Shown here: one piece after another, positions 37,977 to 46,832 of the stretch | Position numbering within the stretch: the stretch's first letter is position 1 | Layout: every line of letters starts with the position of its first letter | Assembly: GCA_030683105.1 (NCBI GenBank) | Contig: JAUXMZ010000025.1 | Span: 112,320-176,319 of the forward strand | DNA: 64,000 nt | DNA from: Burkholderiales bacterium | GTDB taxonomy: Bacteria; Pseudomonadota; Gammaproteobacteria; Burkholderiales; SG8-41 | Direction of reading: 5' to 3' | Notes under the pieces: generated by a model | Databases searched by the model: none | Seen by the model: the letters and a program-made list of their open reading frames with translations, nothing else | Told to the model about the DNA's origin: nothing | Program-made: the position numbers and the translations under genes

Positions 37977-38037
37977 ACCTTAAGGCTTTATTGCCAGCAA
38001 ACACGGTAACCAACCAGCGATTCCGCATGAAATTGGC

Positions 38038-38853
38038 ATGTGCAGTGCAGAAAGCAAGATTAGCCCCCAAGGAAAAAACATCGATCCGATGATTTTGTGC
38101 CGTGCGGTGAGCAAGTATTACGAAACGCTGGAAGGTGAAAAGATTCACGCGCTCGCCGATATCGACCTTTCCGTCGCTGATGGTGAGTTTGTCTCGGTTG
38201 TCGGCCCAAGCGGTTGTGGCAAGAGCACATTACTGCGGCTGATCGCAGGGATCCTGTCGCACACCTCAGGTGACATCTTCGTGCGCGGCTCTCAAGTCGC
38301 CGGACCGCGGCGCGACATCGGCATCGTTTTCCAGACCGCGACCTTGCTGCCATGGCGCAATGTTCTGCAAAACACTCTGCTGCCAGTCGACGTTCAGGGT
38401 TTGGACAAGAATACCCACACTGAGCGAGCCAAAAGTCTGCTTCAGATGGTCGGACTCGATGGCTTCGAACGCAAATACCCTTTCGAACTCTCCGGCGGCA
38501 TGCAACAACGCGTGTCAATCACGCGTGCGCTTGTGCACGACCCCGCGGTGCTGCTCATGGACGAGCCGTTTGGTGCGCTGGACGCACTCACTCGCGAGCA
38601 GATGAACCTCGATCTTCAGCGCATCTGGGCGACTGCGAAAAAAACCGTGTTTTTGATCACGCATAGCATCAGCGAAGCTGTGTTTCTTGCTGATCGGGTG
38701 GTGGTAATGTCGGCACGGCCGGGACGCGTGCTTGCTGAGTTTAAGATCGAATTTGAGCGTCCGCGCTCGCTTGATGTCATGGGTTCCCCCGAATTCGGTC
38801 AACTGGTAACAAAAATTCGCCGACATCTGATGGTTGCCGGCGTACTCGATTGA
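38038..38853 (+). CDS. ABC importer ATPase (nitrate/sulfonate/taurine type)
   Basis: 271 residues. Walker A VVGPSGCGKSTLL, Q-loop FQTATLLPWRNV, signature LSGGMQQRVSITRAL, Walker B VLLMDEPFGALDALTRE and H-loop ITHS are complete. The LPWRNV segment is typical of the SsuB/TauB/NrtD group. The start could be the ATG at 38038 or at 38089 (MILCRAV); the latter is closer to family length. It powers the importer formed with the next two genes. Confidence 0.93.
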   Translation: MCSAESKISPQGKNIDPMILCRAVSKYYETLEGEKIHALADIDLSVADGEFVSVVGPSGCGKSTLLRLIAGILSHTSGDIFVRGSQVAGPRRDIGIVFQTATLLPWRNVLQNTLLPVDVQGLDKNTHTERAKSLLQMVGLDGFERKYPFELSGGMQQRVSITRALVHDPAVLLMDEPFGALDALTREQMNLDLQRIWATAKKTVFLITHSISEAVFLADRVVVMSARPGRVLAEFKIEFERPRSLDVMGSPEFGQLVTKIRRHLMVAGVLD

Positions 38854-38887
38854 GTCCAAAAAGCTTTTTATCATTAAAGGAGGATGG

Positions 38888-39967
38888 ATGATGAAATTCA
38901 AAACATACGGTATCGCATCGCTGCTGCTTGCAATGGCATTTGCCGGGGGTACGTCCGCGCAGACGCTGCAGAAGCTGACGGTGCTTCACTCGCAGCCGGT
39001 AATCACATCAACCTTCGCCTACTCGAGTTCGCTGCCGGTCTACCTTGGCTATTTTCGGGAAGAAGGGCTGGATGTCGAGGTGAACCCGATGGCAGGCGCC
39101 TCGCAGGCCATGCAACTCGTGATCGGGGGTCGCGCAGATTTCGCGATCGGCAATCCCGCTGGCGCAATGATCGCGATCCAGAAAAACGCCGACGTGCGCT
39201 TCTATTACACCTCGATTCGAGGCGACATTTTCGGCATCGGGCTCCCGTCAGACAGCGGCCTCAAGGGGCTTGCCGACCTCAAAGGCAAAACGATCGGGGT
39301 CTCGAGTTTCGCCAGCGGTGGCGCCAACTATGCCAAGGGGCTGCTAAAAACGGTGGGGCTCGAGTCCGGCAAGGACTACAACCTGGTCGAGATCGGCGTG
39401 CGGGCGCGGGCGCTTGGCGCCTACCGTTCGAAGCAGGTGCAGGCGTTCTCGCTGTGGGACGAGGAATACGCGTCGATGTCACAGAACGGCGTGGCGATGG
39501 CGAGCATCATCAAAGATCCGCGTGCGCACGAGCACATTGCGGGCTCGATCCTGGCCAAGAACGAAGATTTCACAAAGCGTCGCAGCGTCCTGATCGGTGT
39601 GGCGCGCGCTATCGCCAAGGCCCAGGTGTTCCAGGATGCGAACCCCGAAGCCGCCATCCGCATCCACTGGAAAGTCTATCCCAGTACCGCGCCCAAAGAC
39701 GGGATTACCGATTCTGCAACGAAGCGCGAAACTGAGATCATCGCCGTGCGCAAGGCGATCACCGTGCGCAACTCCATGGGCACCAACCGCTGGGGAGATG
39801 TGCCAAAGGAGTTGATGGAGAAATTCCAGGCCTATTTGGTGGAAACCTCGGTGCTGCCGCAGACGACCGACGTCAATCGCTACTACACCAATGATTTGAT
39901 CGCCGAGATCAACAAGTTCGACGAGGCAGCAATCATCAAGCAGGCTCGCGAGTACAAAGTGCAATGA
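38888..39967 (+). CDS. ABC importer substrate-binding protein (NMT1/SsuA-like)
   Basis: 359 residues from the first ATG of ATGATG at 38888, preceded by AAAGGAGG. A signal peptide (~1-24, ending GGTSAQT) is followed by the two-lobed NMT1-type fold: GYFREEGLDVEVNPMAGASQ, ADFAIGNPAGAM, LKGKTIGVSSFASGGANY. It binds the substrate in the periplasm. Family relatives bind sulfonates, pyrimidine precursors or other small amides. The stop overlaps the permease ATG (ATGA). Confidence 0.9.
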   Translation: MMKFKTYGIASLLLAMAFAGGTSAQTLQKLTVLHSQPVITSTFAYSSSLPVYLGYFREEGLDVEVNPMAGASQAMQLVIGGRADFAIGNPAGAMIAIQKNADVRFYYTSIRGDIFGIGLPSDSGLKGLADLKGKTIGVSSFASGGANYAKGLLKTVGLESGKDYNLVEIGVRARALGAYRSKQVQAFSLWDEEYASMSQNGVAMASIIKDPRAHEHIAGSILAKNEDFTKRRSVLIGVARAIAKAQVFQDANPEAAIRIHWKVYPSTAPKDGITDSATKRETEIIAVRKAITVRNSMGTNRWGDVPKELMEKFQAYLVETSVLPQTTDVNRYYTNDLIAEINKFDEAAIIKQAREYKVQ

Positions 39968-40803
39968 ACGATCCAGCCGCTTCCGGAACAGCCTCTAAGC
40001 CCCCCACCCTGACACAGCGATGGTGGTTGCGGGTACGCAGCCAGCCGGAATGGGTCTGCACACCACTCATGTTCGTCGTGATATTCGGCGGCTGGGAATG
40101 GTACGTAAATACCTACCAGGTGAGCGAACTGATTCTGCCCGCGCCCTCGAAAATCCTGGTTTCACTTTACGATGGGTTAGCCAATGGCATTTATGTTAAA
40201 GCGCTTATGGTCACCCTTCAGGCTATCGTCCTGGGGTTCCTGTTTTCGGCTGCCATGGCGTTCATACTCGGAACGCTGATCAGCCAGATTCGGCTGCTCG
40301 AAGCGATGATCTATCCCTACGTCGTCGCGCTGCAAACTTTGCCTAAGATCGCGATTGCACCGCTCATTCTGGTATGGGTCGGACTTGGTATCGAAAGCAA
40401 GATCATCATCGCGGCACTGGTGTCTTTTTTTCCTATGCTCGTCAACACCATCGCCGGATTAAAATCGACATCATCCGATAAGCTCGAACTCATGCTCGCA
40501 CTCACCGCGTCGCCGACGAAGACCTTTTTTCTGGTAAAGCTTCCCGAGGCCCTGCCCTATATATTCGCCGGTCTTCAGATCGGGATTGTGCTCGCTGTTC
40601 TGGGTGCGATTGTCGGGGAATTTGTGGGATCGAAAGCAGGACTCGGATATCTGATCATCCAAATGAACTATACGATGGACGTCTCGGGAATGTTTGCCGT
40701 GCTGGTCATTCTCGGGGTAATGGGCGTCGTACTCAACACGATCATTACCTTGCTGCGCCAACGCATCATTTTCTGGCAGCGTACTGACGTTAGCGCCATC
40801 TGA
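39964..40803 (+). CDS. ABC importer permease (SsuC/TauC-like)
   Basis: 279 residues with about six TM segments. The cytoplasmic EAA loop reads KLPEALPYIFAGLQIGIVLA, which contacts the ATPase. The N-terminal part has the TVYQVSELILPAPSKIL-like motif (YQVSELILPAPSKILVSL) typical of this permease class. Coupled to the binding-protein gene by a 4-nt overlap, followed after 16 nt by the Rid-family gene. Confidence 0.92.
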   Translation: MNDPAASGTASKPPTLTQRWWLRVRSQPEWVCTPLMFVVIFGGWEWYVNTYQVSELILPAPSKILVSLYDGLANGIYVKALMVTLQAIVLGFLFSAAMAFILGTLISQIRLLEAMIYPYVVALQTLPKIAIAPLILVWVGLGIESKIIIAALVSFFPMLVNTIAGLKSTSSDKLELMLALTASPTKTFFLVKLPEALPYIFAGLQIGIVLAVLGAIVGEFVGSKAGLGYLIIQMNYTMDVSGMFAVLVILGVMGVVLNTIITLLRQRIIFWQRTDVSAI

Positions 40804-40819
40804 TTCGGCGGGGGAAATA

Positions 40820-41212
40820 ATGAAGAAAACGTTTTATCCGGGAAACTGGCAGCAGCAGCGGGCATTCTCGCCGGCTGTGACAACAACGGGGGGCCGGATC
40901 ATCTGGGTGGCCGGGCATGGAGGCATACACGGCGCTGAAGGCAAGCCATTAGATGGTGATTTTGACGGGCAGGCGCGCCAGGCTTTCAGGAATCTTGCAG
41001 CCACGCTCGAAAAAGCGGGCAGCAGTCTCGCAGATATCACCACCATGACGACGTTCATCATCGATGCGCGTTATGGTGACCGGTTCGTCGACATCAGAAA
41101 AGAGTTTTTCCCGTCAGAGAAGTATCCCGCCAGCGCGCTGATCACCGTAGCCGGATTCGCACGTCCCAACATGATGGTGGAAATCCAGTGTGTTGCGGTG
41201 GCTCCTGAATAA
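40820..41212 (+). CDS. Rid-family (RidA/YjgF-like) protein lacking the key arginine
   Basis: 130 residues, YjgF/YER057c/UK114 fold. Motifs include GRIIWVAGHGGIHG, QARQAFRNLAATLEKAGSSL and VDIRKEFFPSEKYPASAL. In imine-deaminating RidA proteins the segment P-A-R carries the substrate-binding Arg; here it is P-A-S, so classic enamine/imine deaminase activity is doubtful and the protein may belong to another Rid subgroup. It closes the M20-ABC unit and is followed by a terminator. Confidence 0.88.
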   Translation: MKKTFYPGNWQQQRAFSPAVTTTGGRIIWVAGHGGIHGAEGKPLDGDFDGQARQAFRNLAATLEKAGSSLADITTMTTFIIDARYGDRFVDIRKEFFPSEKYPASALITVAGFARPNMMVEIQCVAVAPE

Positions 41213-41216
41213 TAAA

Positions 41217-41239
41217 ACGGCCGCACTAGGCGGCCGTTT
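41217..41239. terminator. Bidirectional terminator
   Basis: ACGGCCGC (41217-41224), loop ACTAG, GCGGCCGT (41230-41237), then TT. On the other strand the stem is followed by TTTTATT. It lies between the convergent Rid-family and aminotransferase genes and could serve both. Confidence 0.75.
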
Positions 41240-41259
41240 GTAGCGAAAAACTGCAAACG

Positions 41260-42516
41260 TTAAGCGGCGGCTTTGGCCGCTTCGCGCTTTTTCTTGGTTT
41301 TAGCCGCCTCGGCATGCATCGCGGCGTAGGCGCCGTGGGCCGCGGCTTCGGCATCACCGACATGCACCGCATAGCCCAGGTCGTCGAGCACCGAACCCAG
41401 CGCCGAGAGGCACAGCATGACGTTGGCGGGCCGGCAGGAATAACCCATGAGGCCAAAGCGCCAGATCTTTCCGGCAAGCGGACCCAGCCCAGCCCCGATT
41501 TCGATACTAAACTCGGACAGCAGCCGTTTGCGTACCTCGGCTTCATTGACGCCCTCGGGGCATAGCACCGCATTCATCTGCGGGGCCTGGTACTGCTCCT
41601 TGACGAAGAATTTCAGGCCCATGGCTTCGATGCCGGCCTTGAGCGCGACATGGTCGCGCCGCACGCGAGCCCAGGCGTTCTCCAGGCCCTCCTCGTTGAT
41701 CAGCAGCAGCGCTTCGTGCAGCGCATACAGCGAATTGGTCGGCGCGGTATGGTGATACGTGCGGGTGGTCTCGCCCCAGTAACCGAGCAGCAGATTCATG
41801 TCCATGAACCAGCTGTGGATCTTGTCCTTGCGCGCCTTGACGTAATCGACCACTTGCTCCGAGAACGACACCGGCGACAGGCCCGGCGTGCACGACAGGC
41901 ATTTCTGGCTGGCGGAATACACCGCGTCGAAATGCCACTCATCGACCAGCACCGGGGAGCCGCCGAGCGAGGTCACGGCATCGACGATGGTCAGCGCGTT
42001 ATGCTTATGGGCAATCTCGACCAGGGTCTTGGCGTCCGACAGCACGCCGGTGGAGGTCTCGGCGTGGACAAAAGCAACAACGCGGACTTCGGGATTTTTC
42101 CTGAGTGCGTCTTCCAGCTTCTGCGGATCGACCGGCTCGCCCCATTTGTCCTCGACCACGACGGGGATGCCGCCGCAGCGCTCGACGTTCTCGATCATGC
42201 GGCCGCCGAACACGCCATTGCGGCATACGATCACCTTGTCTCCGGGCGACACCAGGTTGACGAAGCAAAATTCCATGCCGACCGAGCCCGGACCGGAAAT
42301 CGGGAAGGTCAGCGGGTTCTTGGTCTGGTAAACATAACGCAGCAGCGTCTTGAGCTCGTCCATCATCTCGACGAACACCGGGTCGAGATAGCCGATGGCG
42401 GGCTGGCTCATGGTGGTGAGCACGCGCGGATGAATTTCCGTCGGCCCCGGCCCCATCAGCGTGCGGCGCGGGGGGTGGAAAGAGCTGATGCGTTTTGCGG
42501 GCGCAAATTTGTTCAT
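41260..42516 (-). CDS. Class-V aminotransferase, alanine/serine-glyoxylate type
   Basis: PLP enzyme, 418 residues from the ATG at 42516 (MNKFAPAKR), which has GGGAG 7-8 nt upstream. LMGPGPTEIHPRVLTTMSQP is the family N-terminus; the PLP lysine is in YSASQKCLSCTPGLSPVSF. FGLMGYSCRPANVML near the end is also typical. It probably moves an amino group from alanine or serine to glyoxylate. The C-terminal tail (AEAAKTKKKREAAKAAA) is low-complexity. The frame continues upstream without a stop through an HTH domain, so a 507-residue product is possible. Confidence 0.88.
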   Translation of the reverse strand: MNKFAPAKRISSFHPPRRTLMGPGPTEIHPRVLTTMSQPAIGYLDPVFVEMMDELKTLLRYVYQTKNPLTFPISGPGSVGMEFCFVNLVSPGDKVIVCRNGVFGGRMIENVERCGGIPVVVEDKWGEPVDPQKLEDALRKNPEVRVVAFVHAETSTGVLSDAKTLVEIAHKHNALTIVDAVTSLGGSPVLVDEWHFDAVYSASQKCLSCTPGLSPVSFSEQVVDYVKARKDKIHSWFMDMNLLLGYWGETTRTYHHTAPTNSLYALHEALLLINEEGLENAWARVRRDHVALKAGIEAMGLKFFVKEQYQAPQMNAVLCPEGVNEAEVRKRLLSEFSIEIGAGLGPLAGKIWRFGLMGYSCRPANVMLCLSALGSVLDDLGYAVHVGDAEAAAHGAYAAMHAEAAKTKKKREAAKAAA

Positions 42517-42783
42517 CGTGTTACTCCCTGAAAAAGTCGTATCAAAAAAATTACTCCCGTCCGGCCGCGACTTCAGGCGGACCGGTTTTCGGGTATTGGC
42601 TTCACTGAGTATTTCTACTGCCGGAATCTGGCCATCGGTAACGTGTTCGACTTCCATCGCCCAGCGCGCCGGCACGTAACCGGTTTTGACCCAGTTATTG
42701 ACGACGGCGCGGGCAAGACGAAAGCGGCGGGCGACTTCGGCCTGGCTTCCGAATATGGCGACTAGGCGTTCAGCGCAGTTCAT
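42517..42783 (-). CDS. HTH (YdaS/Cro-like) domain in frame with the aminotransferase
   Basis: 89 codons from the ATG at 42783 run without a stop into the aminotransferase ATG at 42516. The sequence MNCAERLVAIFGSQAEVARR, then FRLARAVVNNWVKTGYVP and RWAMEVEHVTDGQIPAVEI, matches small YdaS-type HTH proteins, with a DNA-binding helix near VNNWVKTG. Those usually end shortly after the RPD-like segment seen here (KSRPDG). Either this is a regulator fused to the enzyme, or a separate regulator whose stop was lost. No independent stop codon exists. Confidence 0.6.
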
Positions 42784-42793
42784 AAGTTGCGCC

Positions 42794-42822
42794 AGATTAC
42801 CATGTCGCAATTATTTTGACAA
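42794..42822 (-). promoter_or_regulatory. Promoter candidate for the HTH/aminotransferase gene
   Basis: Read on the minus strand: TTGTCA (42822-42817), 17 nt, TAATCT (42799-42794). The -35 matches five of six consensus positions, the -10 three. Transcription would begin within a few nt of the HTH ATG at 42783, giving an almost leaderless message. Confidence 0.35.
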
Positions 42823-42885
42823 TCCTGAGTTGGTGCCCAAAGCCCGGCGAGGAAATATGCTAAATATTTGATATTATTAGTTATA

Positions 42886-43746
42886 TTATTCTTCGTCCTG
42901 AGGGTCAAAAGCACGGTCGCCATCTTCCGGGGCGATCCCGGTCGCCGCCACGGATGCGAAATCGTACAGCGCGCGGTCCAGCAAATGCGAGGGCTGCGCA
43001 TTCTGCATGCCGGTGAATATGGTTTCGACGCGCCCGGGATGGCGCTTTTCCCATTCATGCAACATCGCCTTCACTTCCCTGCGTTTCAGGGTTTCCTGCG
43101 AACCGCACAGGGTGCACGGAATGATCGGAAACTGCCTGACTTCGGCATACTCGGCCAGGTCCTCCTCCTTGCAGTAAGCCAGCGGCCGGATCACGACATG
43201 CCTGCCGTCGTCGGACACCAGCTTGGGCGGCATCGTCTTCAGCTTGCCGCCATAAAACAGATTGAGGAAAAACGTTTCAAGAATGTCGTTGCGATGGTGG
43301 CCGAGCGCAATTTTTGTCGCACCCAGCTCACCCGCCACGCGGTAGAGCACGCCGCGCCGCAGCCGCGAACACAGCGAGCACATGGTCTTGCCTTCGGGTA
43401 TGACGCGCTTTACCACGCTGTAGGTGTCCTGCTCTTCTATCCTGAACGGCACGCCGAGCTGCGTCAGATAATCGGGCAGCACATGTGCAGGAAATCCCGG
43501 CTGCTTCTGGTCGAGATTGACCGCGACGATGTCGAACGCGATCGGTGCGCGTTCGCGCAAATGCATCAGGACGTCGAGCAGCGCGTAACTGTCCTTGCCG
43601 CCCGACAGGCACACCATGACCTTGTCGCCGGCGCGGATCATGTCGAAATCGGCGATCGCCTGCCCGGTCAGGCGGCGCAGGCGCTTGGCGAGTTTGTTCG
43701 CTTCGTACTGCTGCTTCAGGGCGAGTCTGGAATCAGGTGCGTTCAT
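42886..43746 (-). CDS. ttcA: tRNA 2-thiocytidine biosynthesis protein TtcA
   Basis: Thiolates C32 of certain tRNAs using an iron-sulfur cluster and ATP. 286 residues. The PP-loop is SGGKDS (48-53). Cysteines C123 and C126 in TMCSLCSR, with C211/C214 in IPCTLCGS, form the cluster-binding set. [18 protein letters not shown] is also typical. The start lies 9 nt after the LysE-family stop, so the two are likely co-transcribed. Confidence 0.96.
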   Translation of the reverse strand: MNAPDSRLALKQQYEANKLAKRLRRLTGQAIADFDMIRAGDKVMVCLSGGKDSYALLDVLMHLRERAPIAFDIVAVNLDQKQPGFPAHVLPDYLTQLGVPFRIEEQDTYSVVKRVIPEGKTMCSLCSRLRRGVLYRVAGELGATKIALGHHRNDILETFFLNLFYGGKLKTMPPKLVSDDGRHVVIRPLAYCKEEDLAEYAEVRQFPIIPCTLCGSQETLKRREVKAMLHEWEKRHPGRVETIFTGMQNAQPSHLLDRALYDFASVAATGIAPEDGDRAFDPQDEE

Positions 43747-43755
43747 ATCAGCCCA

Positions 43756-44385
43756 TCATACCGCACGGCGAAAGCCCGCCAGCAGGGCAGCAGCGCCGAC
43801 GAACATGCCGCCGAACGTGCGGTTGATCCAGCGCACATGGCGCGGCTGTCGCAGCACCCGCAACACCCGTGCGGCGAACCCGGCGTAACCGCCCATCACC
43901 ACCAGATCGACAACGGTCATGGTCGCCGCGACTATCAGGTACTGCGGCAGCAGCGGCAGCGTAAGGTCGATGAACTGCGGCAGCACCGCAAGCATGAATA
44001 TTGTCGCCTTGGGATTGCTGGCGTTCACCAAAAAACCGTGCAGCAACATGCCGCCGACCGATGAACTCCCGGCTTTCTCGGGAACAATCGCACCCGGGTG
44101 CGCCGCGGCGCGCCAGTGGCGGATGCCGAGCCAGCACAGATAGGCGACTCCCAACCAGCGGATGATCTCGAACGCCAGGCCGGAAGCGGCGATGATTGCA
44201 CCAAGGCCGATGGCGACCACGGCGAGCTGGATCAGCACGCCCAGTTGCAATCCGGCCACGATCCAATAGCCGCGCTTCAGGCCATGCCGCAAGCCGCTCG
44301 ACATCGCGGCAACCGCGCCGGCGCCGGGTGACAGACTGATGGCCCAGGACGCGATGAACAGGGCAAGCCAGGTTTCGAGTTTCAT
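43756..44385 (-). CDS. LysE/RhtB family amino-acid exporter
   Basis: 209 residues with about six TM helices. The N-terminal SLSPGAGAVAAMSSGLRHGLKRG and the middle NASNPKATIFMLAVLPQF (family G/N-PK motif) identify LysE/RhtB. It exports amino acids or derivatives across the inner membrane; the substrate is not predictable. Upstream of ttcA with a 9-nt gap; a palindromic repeat fills the region before it. Confidence 0.9.
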   Translation of the reverse strand: MKLETWLALFIASWAISLSPGAGAVAAMSSGLRHGLKRGYWIVAGLQLGVLIQLAVVAIGLGAIIAASGLAFEIIRWLGVAYLCWLGIRHWRAAAHPGAIVPEKAGSSSVGGMLLHGFLVNASNPKATIFMLAVLPQFIDLTLPLLPQYLIVAATMTVVDLVVMGGYAGFAARVLRVLRQPRHVRWINRTFGGMFVGAAALLAGFRRAV

Positions 44386-44424
44386 GACATTAATCAGGAT
44401 CAGATATCAAAGAAACAAAAATCA

Positions 44425-44605
44425 ATGAAACCGCCGATGAACGCAGATGAACGCAGATCCAACCCACCTCGGCAGTTCTTACAAGAATCGACAAAATGAT
44501 AAGCATTTCGAAACATTAAATCGTGCAGATACTGGACTCGGCAGTTTGTCATTGTTGATTTTCATCGGCGCTTATCGGCGCTTATCGGCGTTAATCGGCG
44601 GTTAA
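44425..44605. repeat. GATGAACGCA / ATCGGCG palindrome with 12-nt units
   Basis: CCGCCGATGAACGCAGATGA then ACGCAGATCC (44430-44460) is complementary to ATCGGCGCTTATCGGCGC, TTATCGGCG and TTAATCGGCGG (44562-44602). Arms of about 40 nt with 10-12 nt units enclose about 100 nt of unrelated AT-richer sequence. It lies between LysE and the SDR gene. Confidence 0.6.
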
Positions 44606-44615
44606 ATTTTATTTT

Positions 44616-45374
44616 TTAAAGGTTGACGCTGCGGCCGCCGTCAACCGCGATCACCTGGCCGGTGACATAGGGCGCGTCTGCCACCAGGAATTCAACCGCT
44701 TTGGCGATATCGTCGGGCTCGCCGATGCGCTTCAATGCCGTCTGGTTGATGATGCGCTGGCGCGAGATTTCGTCCTGCCAGCTCTCGTCCTCCGGCCACA
44801 GGATGGTGCCGGGTGCGATGCCGTTGACGCGCACCTCGGGGCCGAGCTCGCGAGCGAGCGAGCGTGTCAGGGCCAGCAGCCCGCCCTTGCCTGCGGTATA
44901 GACGACGTAATTTTTCATCGGGAACTCGGCGTGGATGTCGATGATATTGACGATGCAGCCATGCGCTTTTCTCAGTTCTTTCGCCGCGGCCTGCGACAGG
45001 AACAGCGGCACCTTGAGATTGGTGCCGATGAGATCGTCCCAGGCTTTCTCGGTGATCTCGCCCACCGGCGTCGGATAAAAACTCGAGGCGTTGTTGATCA
45101 GCGCATCGAGCCGGCCGAATTCCTTCACCGTATCCCTGATGAGTCCCGCCAGCGCCGTCATTTTCAGCAAGTCGGCCTGTATCAAAGCAACCGAGCCGGC
45201 GCGCTCGGCGTTAAGCTCCGACTTGAGCGCGCGCGCCTCGGTCGTCGAGGAATGATAATGCACCATCAGATTGGCGCCCGCGGCGTGCAGGCGGCGGCAG
45301 ACCGCCGCGCCGACGCGCTTGGCGCCGCCGGTGATCAGCACAACTTTGCCTTCGAGATGAGTATTCTGGGTCAT
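44616..45374 (-). CDS. Short-chain dehydrogenase, pteridine-reductase type
   Basis: 252 residues. The NADPH motif VVLITGGAKRVGAAVCRRL contains the T-G-x-x-x-R-x-G pattern of pteridine reductases, followed by HYHSS after beta-2, NNASSFYPTPVG, and catalytic Y-x-x-x-K in YVVYTAGKGGL. The C-terminal VTGQVIAVDGGRSVNL is standard. Reduction of dihydropteridines or folates is likely (PTR1/FolM-like), but other SDR substrates cannot be excluded. Divergent from the NDUFAF7-like gene. Confidence 0.87.
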   Translation of the reverse strand: MTQNTHLEGKVVLITGGAKRVGAAVCRRLHAAGANLMVHYHSSTTEARALKSELNAERAGSVALIQADLLKMTALAGLIRDTVKEFGRLDALINNASSFYPTPVGEITEKAWDDLIGTNLKVPLFLSQAAAKELRKAHGCIVNIIDIHAEFPMKNYVVYTAGKGGLLALTRSLARELGPEVRVNGIAPGTILWPEDESWQDEISRQRIINQTALKRIGEPDDIAKAVEFLVADAPYVTGQVIAVDGGRSVNL

Positions 45375-45451
45375 AAAATGGGCGGGGGCGGTAAGCGCAG
45401 ACCGCTTGCAGCATATTGTTAATTTTAGCCTATTCGCGCATCATCCGTGAC

Positions 45452-46624
45452 GTGAAGATTCCGCCCCATCTCGCGCATTTGCAGGCGCCGTCTGCCGCAG
45501 CCCAGGCGATAAGCGACCAGCTGACTGAAGTGATTACCGGAGAGATCGCCGCCAATGGCGGTTGGATCAACTTCGCACACTTCATGACTCTGGCGCTCTA
45601 TGCGCCCGGCCTCGGCTACTACAGCGCCGGCAGCCGCAAGCTGGGGCAGGACGGCGATTTCGTCACCGCGCCTGAATTGTCGCCGTTGTTCGGCCGCTGC
45701 CTGGCGCGCCAGCTAGCCGAACTGATCGGCCAGGGCTTGGCCGATATTCTGGAAATCGGCGCCGGCAGCGGCGCACTTGCGGCGGATCTGCTGCCGGAAC
45801 TGGCTGCGCTGGGTCAGGCGCCGGAGCATTATTTTATTCTTGAGGTCAGCGCCGACCTGCGCCAGCGCCAGCAGCAACGCATCGCCGAGCGCGCGCCGCA
45901 GCAGGCCGGAACAGTCCGGTGGCTGGACGTGCTGCCGACCAACTTCCACGGCATCATCATCGGCAACGAGGTGCTCGACGCGATTCCGGCGCACATCGTG
46001 CGCACGCACGACGGCGCCGTCGAGGAGCTGGGCGTCACCCGCGGAACAAACGGCGATCCTTATGCGCGCGCTTATCGCGCAGCTGATGGCGAATTGCTGA
46101 CCGCCGCCCGGTATCTCGGGCTGCCCGATGACTACGAAACTGAAATCCAGCTTGCGGCACGCGCGTTCGTGAAAAGTTTCGCGCGCCTTTTAAAGCGCGG
46201 CGCCATTCTGTTCATCGACTATGGTTTCCCGGCGCACGAGTATTATCACCCGCAGCGCAACAGCGGCACGCTGATGTGCCATTACCGTCATCACGCCCAT
46301 GCCGACCCGCTGTGTCTGGTGGGCCTGCAGGACATCACGACTCACGTCGATTTCAGCGCCATCGCCCACGCGGGTGCCGCCATCGGCCTCGACGTGCTCG
46401 GTTATGCCAATCAGGCGCAGTTCCTGATCAACTGCGGCATCACCGACATACTGGGGGAGACGCCGGCCTCCGACACGCACGCCTATTTGCCGCTCGCGTC
46501 ACAGGCCCAGAAGCTGCTCTCGCCCGCCGAAATGGGTGAACTGTTCAAGGTCATTGCATTCGGCAAAGGCCTCACGTCGCCGCTGCTCGGATTCAGCAGC
46601 GGCGATAAAAGCCATACGTTATAA
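45452..46624 (+). CDS. NDUFAF7/MidA-like SAM-dependent methyltransferase
   Basis: 390 residues from a GTG at 45452 (VKIPPHLAH); a TTG at 45416 is an alternative. GGWINFAHFMTLALYAPGLGYY and the motif-I region DILEIGAGSGALAADLL (both partly quoted), then IIGNEVLDAIPAH, FIDYGFPAHEYYHPQRNSGT and ITTHVDFSAIA are family hallmarks. Mitochondrial NDUFAF7 methylates an arginine of complex I; the bacterial role is unclear. The neighbouring NDUFA9-like gene at 52.5 kb is another complex-I-related family. Confidence 0.9.
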   Translation: MKIPPHLAHLQAPSAAAQAISDQLTEVITGEIAANGGWINFAHFMTLALYAPGLGYYSAGSRKLGQDGDFVTAPELSPLFGRCLARQLAELIGQGLADILEIGAGSGALAADLLPELAALGQAPEHYFILEVSADLRQRQQQRIAERAPQQAGTVRWLDVLPTNFHGIIIGNEVLDAIPAHIVRTHDGAVEELGVTRGTNGDPYARAYRAADGELLTAARYLGLPDDYETEIQLAARAFVKSFARLLKRGAILFIDYGFPAHEYYHPQRNSGTLMCHYRHHAHADPLCLVGLQDITTHVDFSAIAHAGAAIGLDVLGYANQAQFLINCGITDILGETPASDTHAYLPLASQAQKLLSPAEMGELFKVIAFGKGLTSPLLGFSSGDKSHTL

Positions 46625-46671
46625 AAATGGCCTGGCATTTTTTAAACTGCCCATCAGAATCAAGGACTAAT

Positions 46672-46808
46672 TAGCCACAGAGATTTCTTCTCAATACCCG
46701 CTTGACGGGTACACAAAGCACACAGAGAAAAACACCAATTTGTGATTCATACTAAAATAAGACGCGGCGATGGTTTTCTCTGTGTGCTCTGTGTCCTCTG
46801 TGGCTCAA
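46672..46808. repeat. CACAGAG palindrome with nested TTCTTCTCAATACCCGC module
   Basis: AGCCACAGAGA is interrupted by TTCTTCTCAATACCCGC and TTGACGGGTA (46685-46711), then CACAAAGCACACAGAGAAAA. The right arm is GGTTTTCTCTGTGTGCTCTG and TGTCCTCTGTGGCT (46773-46805). It lies between the methyltransferase and the cytochrome gene; the longest cytochrome frame wrongly includes the right arm. Confidence 0.7.
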
Positions 46809-46832
46809 TGTTTGATTTTCACCGGGACGCGC

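Noticed and set aside
42840..42885. AT-rich stretch as a replication or attachment site
   Set aside because: Only about 45 nt, no DnaA boxes or direct repeats; more likely ordinary intergenic DNA at the end of ttcA.
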